Below, one piece after another: positions 15,216 through 20,190 of a stretch of DNA of 20,190 nucleotides. Below the pieces are notes generated by a model. It made no database searches. It saw only the letters and a program-made list of their open reading frames with translations, and was not told the DNA's origin. Numbering within the stretch: position 1 is the stretch's first letter; the number at the start of each line of letters is the position of its first letter. The stretch is from positions 1 through 20,190 of the IMG/VR virus record IMGVR_UViG_3300032073_004819; one strand, given 5' to 3'. The stretch is from a virus. The position numbers and the translations under genes are program-made.

Positions 15216-15918
15216 AATACTTTACCCTCTCCGTACTTTCATAAACAACCTCTTCCATTGGCATGACAACCCGCTCCTGCACAACCGGTTTTGGTTTGCG
15301 TGGACCACGGGAAGGCGATATCAGAGGTCTGATCAACCCACTCTCATTTAGCAGCGATTTCTCTACATATATCCTAGACATAGTATCAGAATAGTCAAAG
15401 CTAGTCAACTGCTCTTTCGATAAAAAAGAAATACTAACAATCTTTTTCTTCCCGTAAAACCTCACCTCCTCAATAAAGGATTCAGGTATCCTAATGTCTT
15501 TCATTTTCTCAACGTTACAGAAAGGCAGTTTCATCATGTCAAGCACACGAAACACGCCCACATTGTCTCGGCGTTTTATGTCCAGATTCGTATTTATCGA
15601 ATCGGACGGAAAGAGATGACACATATCAAAGGTCGCCTCAGAGCGTCCAAACCGAACAGTGTCATCCTCTATACGTACAGAGAATGGTTCCTCCGGGTTG
15701 ACAACTAACCCTTTCATGGATATTAAAAATCTTAAAAAACTCCACGCATCTGACACTGTGTGGAATTCCTGCCCCTCTATTTCCAGGGGAGGTTCTAACC
15801 TGTCGATGAAACTTGGAGGACTGAACTTGGTTAGCACAATCTTTGTGCCGTCGCAATAACTTTTGATTAATGCGTATAAACAATGACCAACAATTAATCT
15901 ATTGAATGTCAATAGCAA
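15154..15918 (-). CDS. Unknown protein preceding the nucleotidyltransferase-like gene
   Basis: 254 residues, not recognised. The start is TTG (15918, or TTG at 15912), following the stop of the lipoprotein gene with 10 bases overlap; no strong ribosome-binding site is visible. The start 'LLTFNRLIVGHCLYALIKSYCDG' looks like a strand and helix. The C-terminal 60 residues (SRGPRKPKPVVQERVVMPMEE…) are Pro/Lys-rich and may be a flexible tail. Soluble by composition. Confidence 0.7.
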   Translation of the reverse strand: MLLTFNRLIVGHCLYALIKSYCDGTKIVLTKFSPPSFIDRLEPPLEIEGQEFHTVSDAWSFLRFLISMKGLVVNPEEPFSVRIEDDTVRFGRSEATFDMCHLFPSDSINTNLDIKRRDNVGVFRVLDMMKLPFCNVEKMKDIRIPESFIEEVRFYGKKKIVSISFLSKEQLTSFDYSDTMSRIYVEKSLLNESGLIRPLISPSRGPRKPKPVVQERVVMPMEEVVYESTERVKYYEHHDRGIILKTYRRNHTNI

Positions 15919-17981
15919 ACACCGTTCGCATAGTCATACCGTTTGCTGTGGGACACTAGAGCAAAAGGACTCGATAAATAATCGTTCATGCCCATCTGCA
16001 CTTCGGCGCCTGCACATATATCATCGATTATGCTCATCAGATCATTGTACATTCTTTGTTGATTTCTCGAAAGTTCAAAAACAAATCCGCCTGTTGGATT
16101 AGCGTATACTTCCCACCTATTAGAATACAGTCCTTCTGAAAAAACATATAACTTCAAATTCGGTGTAGCAGTCAACATATCCAACAGTTGTTGATTTGTC
16201 ACATTCGGTGACAAATACGTCTGCTCCTCCTCATCAGTAAAGAGTATGATTATTCGATCAGCGTTAGGGCGCCAATTTAATACGAACCTATCAAGTTCTG
16301 GTTCTGATCCTATTGAAGGCAGGGACCACGCTGCACGCCTTCGGTCGTAAGAAGGGTTGCCTGTTATGTTATAGATCGCCAACATCAAAGCATCCTTCAT
16401 CATCTCCTTGCTCGTGCCGCCAAACTCTCCAGCGTTTGCAAGTTCAATCAGGAATTGTTCGAACTCTGATATGTTAGCATTTAGAATCAGCATTTCCTTT
16501 GACGTGCCGCCGAACATTTGGGTTGGATGTTCTTTCGGGCCAATTACCAAACCCCATTTTATATTGTCCTCTGCAGAAAAGTGTTGTGCGAAGCGGTTCA
16601 GTGCTGCACTCACCGCTCTAATATAATCTTCCATTGATCCAGACCAGTCAATTATAAATAAGATATCTGTGTCTGGTATCTCTTCCCCATAGTCTGTTAT
16701 TCCATCACAGTCATTATCTGACCCATCACAAACTTCTTCTGTTGGTAAAACCTCACCAGAACAAAAGTCTACAAGAACATTGCCCTCATTGTCCTGCGCT
16801 GCCCACTGCCCTCTGTCACAGTATTGCTGTCCATTGGTGCAGACACCTATACCAACCGTTTCTGCTGGTCCTGAATAGCAGTCCCTGAATAGGTCCTCGT
16901 CTATTACCGTGTCACAGTCTTCATCAAAGTCGTTACAAACCTCTGGATTGATAGGTAGTCCAACAAGCGGGTCGCACTCCTGATCTGGGATCTGGATTTC
17001 TTCGAACCAGTGACAAGGAGCAAAGCACTCTGACATACTTGTCACGGTGCACTCCTCATCTTCACACTCACATGTCTTAAATCCCAATCCGCACGACAAG
17101 GGTGGTTCCATGCAAGGTATCAGGGCGCCTACTATCTCCGGCGGGCACTCACAACTCACACCCTCATCAATAAGTTGATCGCAATCATTGTCTTGTCCAT
17201 CACACTGCTCTACGGACGGTTGCCGAGCAGTACAACTAACCCACTGACCAGACTGGCAGGTCTCTATCCCCCTGTTGCAGGCAGTACTGCACTCACGAAC
17301 CAACTCTTCGTCGACGATATCATCACAGTCGTTGTCAAGACCGTCACACATATCCTGAGGGACATCACCACAACCGTTACAGACGTTTCTTTTGTTCTCA
17401 TCTGTATTGCCATCGCAGTCGTTATCTACAAAATCACAAATCTCATCTGATACAACACAAGTTATACACTCCCCATAATACAACCTACCTTTATCACACT
17501 TGACTTCTTGAGTTCCACTAACTCCATCCACCTCGCAGTCGTAAATAAGTACAAACTCTTCGTTGATACCCGGAGGACAATCAAACGCATGTTGACATGC
17601 TGACTCGTAAATTATTTCAGCGGGTGGACAATCAAGGTCAATGTTCCTGTCGCAAGGTACCAGATCTTCACCACAAATATCTAGGACGGCTGTCTTTGCC
17701 TGGATTTCAGTACCAAGCGGTGGGCAATACCAGGTCTGCCGCTGACAACAACGAGGAAAACACTCACAATAGTCTTCGTCTATGTTCCGAACGTCGGCGC
17801 AGGGGTCGACATAAGCGTCGACGGTGATGTCTGGGATTTCTATAATTTGCACATCTGGAGACAAAAGGTCTACACTTATGCCTACCTGGAGATCCCTCAC
17901 CTCTCCTTGCTGTGGGACGGAATCAGCACAACTAGCAACCGTCAGTAACAGTATCGTAAACTTGCTTAACTTTCTTAACAT
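15909..17981 (-). CDS. Lipoprotein with five MopE-type metal-binding repeats and a von Willebrand A domain
   Basis: 690 residues. The N-terminus MLRKLSKFTILLLTVASC is a lipoprotein signal with lipobox VASC, so C18 would be lipidated after cleavage. Residues 75-180 are cysteine-rich. Five copies of a MopE-type repeat (C-D-x-x-D-N-D-C-D-x-x-x-D-E) lie at residues 180-196, 210-226, 258-274, 347-363 and 416-432. A vWA domain follows (about 437-630) with MIDAS residues DWSGS (D445, S447, S449), a GGTSKEM threonine, and FTDEEEQT. Ca2+, Cu or Mg2+ binding and surface adhesion or host interaction are likely; no exact role is known. The start is 50 bases inside the transglycosylase gene, with AAAAGG before it. 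Most such proteins come from myxobacteria-like genomes. Confidence 0.9.
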   Translation of the reverse strand: MLRKLSKFTILLLTVASCADSVPQQGEVRDLQVGISVDLLSPDVQIIEIPDITVDAYVDPCADVRNIDEDYCECFPRCCQRQTWYCPPLGTEIQAKTAVLDICGEDLVPCDRNIDLDCPPAEIIYESACQHAFDCPPGINEEFVLIYDCEVDGVSGTQEVKCDKGRLYYGECITCVVSDEICDFVDNDCDGNTDENKRNVCNGCGDVPQDMCDGLDNDCDDIVDEELVRECSTACNRGIETCQSGQWVSCTARQPSVEQCDGQDNDCDQLIDEGVSCECPPEIVGALIPCMEPPLSCGLGFKTCECEDEECTVTSMSECFAPCHWFEEIQIPDQECDPLVGLPINPEVCNDFDEDCDTVIDEDLFRDCYSGPAETVGIGVCTNGQQYCDRGQWAAQDNEGNVLVDFCSGEVLPTEEVCDGSDNDCDGITDYGEEIPDTDILFIIDWSGSMEDYIRAVSAALNRFAQHFSAEDNIKWGLVIGPKEHPTQMFGGTSKEMLILNANISEFEQFLIELANAGEFGGTSKEMMKDALMLAIYNITGNPSYDRRRAAWSLPSIGSEPELDRFVLNWRPNADRIIILFTDEEEQTYLSPNVTNQQLLDMLTATPNLKLYVFSEGLYSNRWEVYANPTGGFVFELSRNQQRMYNDLMSIIDDICAGAEVQMGMNDYLSSPFALVSHSKRYDYANGVCY
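16401..16514 (-). repeat. Duplicated GGTSKEM segment within the vWA domain
   Basis: The peptide FGGTSKEM is coded twice, at 16491-16514 and 16401-16424, 90 bases apart. The two copies use different codons (TCA against AGC for Ser, TTC against TTT for Phe), so the sameness is at the protein level. The second copy fits the conserved MIDAS threonine position; the first is extra. Confidence 0.7.
16686..17444 (-). repeat. Five MopE-type repeats in the lipoprotein
   Basis: Five 17-residue repeats, core C-D-x-x-D-N-D-C-D-x-x-x-D-E, at irregular spacing (13, 31, 72 and 52 residues apart). The fourth copy differs most (EVCNDFDEDCDTVIDED) and the last ends in DYG instead of DE. These loops resemble calcium- or copper-binding motifs (Pfam MopE type). 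The linkers are rich in Cys and Gly. Confidence 0.85.
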
Positions 17982-18408
17982 AATACAACCTTTTGTAAAA
18001 TCCTTTCTCTCTAATGCATTTCATTCCTGCGTTATAAACACACAACCCCTTCTCAACATTCCCCTTCGCATAAACTCTTATGCTGTAAGAGAGAATTCTG
18101 GCACCTGCTTCAATCGCAACTTTGGGATTCTTGAGTTGTTTGCAGGTATATTTCTTGCCCCCTGTCTCTTTGCCGCCGGTCCACTTAGGTATTACCTGAG
18201 TTAACCCACAAGCGTTTGCACTGCTCACAACGTGAGGGTAAAAAGAACTCTCAACAAACATAACAGACGCTAACAACGTTGGTTCGATTTTGTTAATTTT
18301 TGCCTGCTTCTTTATCTCACTCTCATAACTACATATGTTCGCTTTCTGTGTAGGCGACAAGTCGTAATGCTGCGAGAACAATAAACAAAGCGACAGTGCA
18401 TGAACCAT
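17932..18408 (-). CDS. Secreted lytic transglycosylase (SLT family)
   Basis: 158 residues. The SLT fold is clear: SVMFVESSF with catalytic E53, ANACGLTQVIP (the 'G.mQ..p' motif), and YNAG. It cleaves the MurNAc-GlcNAc bond of peptidoglycan. Residues 1-12 (MVHALSLCLLFS) are hydrophobic, so a short or marginal signal peptide is likely. There are seven cysteines (8, 26, 67, 89, 123, 131, 158), which suggests disulfides in the periplasm. The start (TAATG overlap with the previous stop) is preceded by AAGAAGAG. It overlaps the lipoprotein gene by 50 bases. It is likely the endolysin or a virion wall enzyme. Confidence 0.9.
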   Translation of the reverse strand: MVHALSLCLLFSQHYDLSPTQKANICSYESEIKKQAKINKIEPTLLASVMFVESSFYPHVVSSANACGLTQVIPKWTGGKETGGKKYTCKQLKNPKVAIEAGARILSYSIRVYAKGNVEKGLCVYNAGMKCIREKGFYKRLYYVKKVKQVYDTVTDGC

Positions 18409-18830
18409 TATTTACTCTTCTTTCTAGATTTCTCCGAGTTCGACACCAAGTCCGAACTACTTTGGATCTTGCCGCCGCCGACATTCCACATAAGTGCAAT
18501 CCCTAACTGATTGCACAAATCAACTTCAGGCGTATTGTTTCCCTTCCTGTCTCCTCCGTTTGCGAACACATCAGGTCTGCAGCGATCAATTGCCTCACAA
18601 ACCGTATTGTCTTGATCGTCTACGTGTTCAACCGAAACAACCCCCTCAATTGACCTTATGATCTCTGCTCGCTCGGTCCAAGGCATAAAAATGTATCCCT
18701 TCTTTCTTAGCAACCAGTCATCAGAATTTGCAACCACAATCACACCACCATGCTCTGCTGCTTCACGGATCATACGCACGTGACCCACATGTATAGGATC
18801 AAAACCACCAGATACCATTATCTTTTTCAT
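18408..18830 (-). CDS. Nucleotidyltransferase with HxGH motif
   Basis: 140 residues from ATG at 18830. The start MKKIMVSGGFDPIHVGHVRM holds the HxGH motif (H14, H17), and GGKIQSSSDLV near the end fits the ISSS-type motif; this is the cytidylyltransferase-like class (RfaE C-domain, TagD). It would couple a phosphorylated sugar or alcohol to a nucleotide, for example in surface sugar synthesis. The substrate is not decided by sequence. A start at 18851 would add 7 residues, but 18830 overlaps the thyX stop as TAATG, with GGAAAAG upstream, so I use it. The last residues (KSRKKSK) are basic. Confidence 0.88.
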   Translation of the reverse strand: MKKIMVSGGFDPIHVGHVRMIREAAEHGGVIVVANSDDWLLRKKGYIFMPWTERAEIIRSIEGVVSVEHVDDQDNTVCEAIDRCRPDVFANGGDRKGNNTPEVDLCNQLGIALMWNVGGGKIQSSSDLVSNSEKSRKKSK

Positions 18831-19534
18831 TACTTCTTTTCCATTTTGCATTTAATGTATGATTCCACTGAGTGCGGAAAGTGCCTTCTAACTATGTCCA
18901 AGCACGCTTTGGCGACTTGCTGTATCTCCCACTGCGCACCCTCATGAACTCGCAATGAAATGAATTTAAGAAGGTTGTGCAAATTTACAGTGCCATAATA
19001 CTGAGTGTAAAGGTTTTGCGGCAGGACCCCCCTAGCTTGCTCTCTGCACACCCCAGAATCAACCAATGCATTGTATAACGATACACTGTTGGTATTGTGC
19101 TTCGCAACAGCATTTGAGGCGGTCTCAAACCCACTGGCAAGATATGCAGAGTCCAAAGTAGGGTTGATCAAATCATCACTACTTGCTTGACGATTTGACT
19201 TATGTTGCGTCCTGAACTCGCTCGGAGAATAGAACTTCATATCCACACTAGTATATCGTCTACTAATCTCATTATATGCCCAAGTACGATGTCTGTGGTG
19301 CTGACTACGTATAAAGAGAGGCACTGTGAACCTAAGTGTGATAGCACAGTGCTCAAAAGGAGAACTGTGATTATGTTCCATGAGGTAGTTGATAAGTTTA
19401 ACATCTTTGTCATCTACTTCTTTCTTTTCTGATCCGAAAGAGACCCTTGCCGCATTAACGACCGACAAATCAGTACCCATATGCGAAATGTATTCCACCG
19501 CACCGTATCCATCACCAAACAATTCTACCTTCAT
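18830..19534 (-). CDS. thyX: Flavin-dependent thymidylate synthase ThyX
   Basis: 234 residues. The ThyX signature RHRTWAYNEISRRY is at 81-94 (R-H-R-x7-S), with EHNHSSPFEH at 53-62 before it. The enzyme makes dTMP from dUMP with methylene-tetrahydrofolate, FAD and NADPH, and needs no separate dihydrofolate reductase. It pairs with the dUTPase at 9481-9942. GTG at 19537 is a possible start, but AGAGG sits 6 bases before the ATG at 19534, which overlaps the co-chaperonin stop (TGATG). Confidence 0.96.
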   Translation of the reverse strand: MKVELFGDGYGAVEYISHMGTDLSVVNAARVSFGSEKKEVDDKDVKLINYLMEHNHSSPFEHCAITLRFTVPLFIRSQHHRHRTWAYNEISRRYTSVDMKFYSPSEFRTQHKSNRQASSDDLINPTLDSAYLASGFETASNAVAKHNTNSVSLYNALVDSGVCREQARGVLPQNLYTQYYGTVNLHNLLKFISLRVHEGAQWEIQQVAKACLDIVRRHFPHSVESYIKCKMEKK

Positions 19535-19845
19535 CACGGTCCTCTATATATGCCCAACACATAATTTTCCAATATAACGTAATGCTTCCTATTATCGACG
19601 TCAATCTCTTCGATCATCGTCTTGTCGATAACAATCTCACTTTGAGGATTCCTTCCATATTTCAACTTTCGCAAATCCTCCTTACAATCACTCGCAACAT
19701 TGACAACTGTTGCCTTGATGTATCTCGCTTCTTCCTTTTTAAAGTCATCTGGCAACAGTACGCCTGAATCTGTCTCGTCTTTTTCAAAATGCGGAACAAT
19801 AGATACATACCTGTTAATTGGTTTGAATATTCTTATCTTACTCAT
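19534..19845 (-). CDS. GroES-like co-chaperonin
   Basis: 103 residues. The layout follows GroES: a first strand (IFKPINRYVSIVPHFEKD), a mobile-loop-like DSGVLLPDD at 26-34 with hydrophobic VLL (compare IVL of GroES), then ATVVNVASD, a variable stretch at 55-70, IVIDKTMIEEIDVDNRKHYVILENYVLGIY at the end. No single GroES signature is exact, so it is a divergent family member. It would cap the phage or host GroEL ring. It is 15 kb from groEL and is co-transcribed with thyX. Its start overlaps the preceding gene by 8 bases and has no strong ribosome-binding site, so coupling is likely. Confidence 0.82.
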   Translation of the reverse strand: MSKIRIFKPINRYVSIVPHFEKDETDSGVLLPDDFKKEEARYIKATVVNVASDCKEDLRKLKYGRNPQSEIVIDKTMIEEIDVDNRKHYVILENYVLGIYRGP

Positions 19846-20110
19846 ATTCGCTGCCGCCGAAGTTTTGTTTCAAGTGCTTGAAATAATCACTAATCATCTC
19901 CAGGTCATCACCCTGCTTAAGCATGCGATATACCTTTACTGCCATCTTCATATCTTCCCTCGTCAACCAGTCGTTTTCACAATAACTTGCTCGAAGATCT
20001 CTAATGTGTTCCCGTAGGGGTTTTATCTCTTCTTCAATGGCGACGAAAGACTTTATAAAATTAACAATGTGCTCGTCCTTGGTTAGCTGACTTTCTTCTT
20101 CGTTAAACAT
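19838..20110 (-). CDS. Small helical protein, GapR-like
   Basis: 90 residues. The helical pattern 'IVNFIKSFVAIEEEIKPLREHIRDLRASYC…DWLTREDMKMAVKVYRMLKQGDDLEMISDYFKHL' resembles the GapR/DUF2312 proteins, which are nucleoid-associated and bind overtwisted AT-rich DNA. In those a helix pair is followed by 'k.irlrk.d....ee...ld.yl..l'. The similarity is in layout and I give it moderate confidence. AAAAGGAGAACAG precedes the ATG. It is the first gene after the promoter at 20139-20167. Confidence 0.65.
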   Translation of the reverse strand: MFNEEESQLTKDEHIVNFIKSFVAIEEEIKPLREHIRDLRASYCENDWLTREDMKMAVKVYRMLKQGDDLEMISDYFKHLKQNFGGSEYE

Positions 20111-20138
20111 CTGTTCTCCTTTTTCTTAATGTACGAAT

Positions 20139-20167
20139 ACAATAATACATTATATCAGTATTGTCAA
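20139..20167 (-). promoter_or_regulatory. Sigma70-type promoter of the GapR-like/groES/thyX unit
   Basis: Minus-strand TTGACA (20162-20167), 17-base spacer, TATTGT (20139-20144). The leader before the ATG at 20110 is about 22 bases. A second TATAAT lies inside the spacer, too close to the -35 box to be used. Beyond 20167 the window holds only 23 AT-rich bases with no visible gene. Confidence 0.75.
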
Positions 20168-20190
20168 GCATTTTTTTATACAAATTTGAC

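Noticed and set aside
15380-15408. TTGACT-N17-TACTAT on the minus strand
   Set aside because: It lies within the coding sequence of the 254-residue unknown, and the gene after it overlaps it and appears coupled; not strong enough to call.
1-20190. tRNA genes, CRISPR arrays, insertion sequences, attachment sites
   Set aside because: The gaps are too short and lack the needed structures, no direct-repeat array or transposase was found, and no integrase suggests a temperate phage.

Overview
The window is a dense, single-strand block of a tailed-phage genome. Every convincing gene lies on the minus strand, so the order of transcription runs from high to low coordinates. Most neighbours overlap by 1 to 20 bases, and the only gaps are five short ones of about 50 to 100 bases. 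I see no tRNA, rRNA, CRISPR array, insertion sequence or integrase. The gene content (DNA polymerase III alpha, ThyX, dUTPase, an IMPDH/GMP-reductase enzyme, ClpP, Hsp20, GroEL, a GroES-like co-chaperonin, and several small proteins that I recall from T4-like marine phages) points to a large lytic phage, probably a marine myovirus. A lipoprotein signal and a lytic transglycosylase suggest a Gram-negative host. MopE-type repeats hint, by inference only, at a host lineage such as myxobacteria-like Proteobacteria.

Layout in order of transcription. (1) 20110 to 18408: a GapR-like small protein, a GroES-like co-chaperonin, ThyX and a small nucleotidyltransferase, behind a good sigma70-type promoter. 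(2) 18408 to 15909: a secreted lytic transglycosylase and a 690-residue lipoprotein with five MopE-type metal-binding repeats and a von Willebrand A domain. (3) 15918 to 10973: a protein of unknown function, a GT-A nucleotidyltransferase-like protein and DnaE with an apparently complete PHP metal site. (4) 10961 to 7620: an L,D-transpeptidase-like protein, a HAD phosphatase, dUTPase, a zinc-ribbon protein, an IMPDH/GMP-reductase enzyme, a possible ribbon-helix-helix protein and a mini sigma factor (cysteine-rich plus region 4). (5) 7541 to 6897: a very acidic, scaffold-like protein. (6) 6845 to 4321: a membrane protein, an unknown, ClpP and a 408-residue unknown. (7) 4250 to 392: GroEL, then small genes including an XhlA-like membrane coiled coil and a glutaredoxin. 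(8) 294 to the left edge: Hsp20, cut by the window.

Taken together the block couples nucleotide supply (ThyX, dUTPase, IMPDH/GMPR) and replication (DnaE) with a protein-quality suite (GroEL, GroES-like, Hsp20, ClpP). The four clearest promoters (TTGACA/T, 17-base spacer, TATNNT) each sit in front of a unit that carries one of these four proteostasis genes. The most novel items are the MopE/vWA lipoprotein next to the transglycosylase, the mini sigma factor beside a possible DNA-binding protein, and the unusual hsp20 leader.
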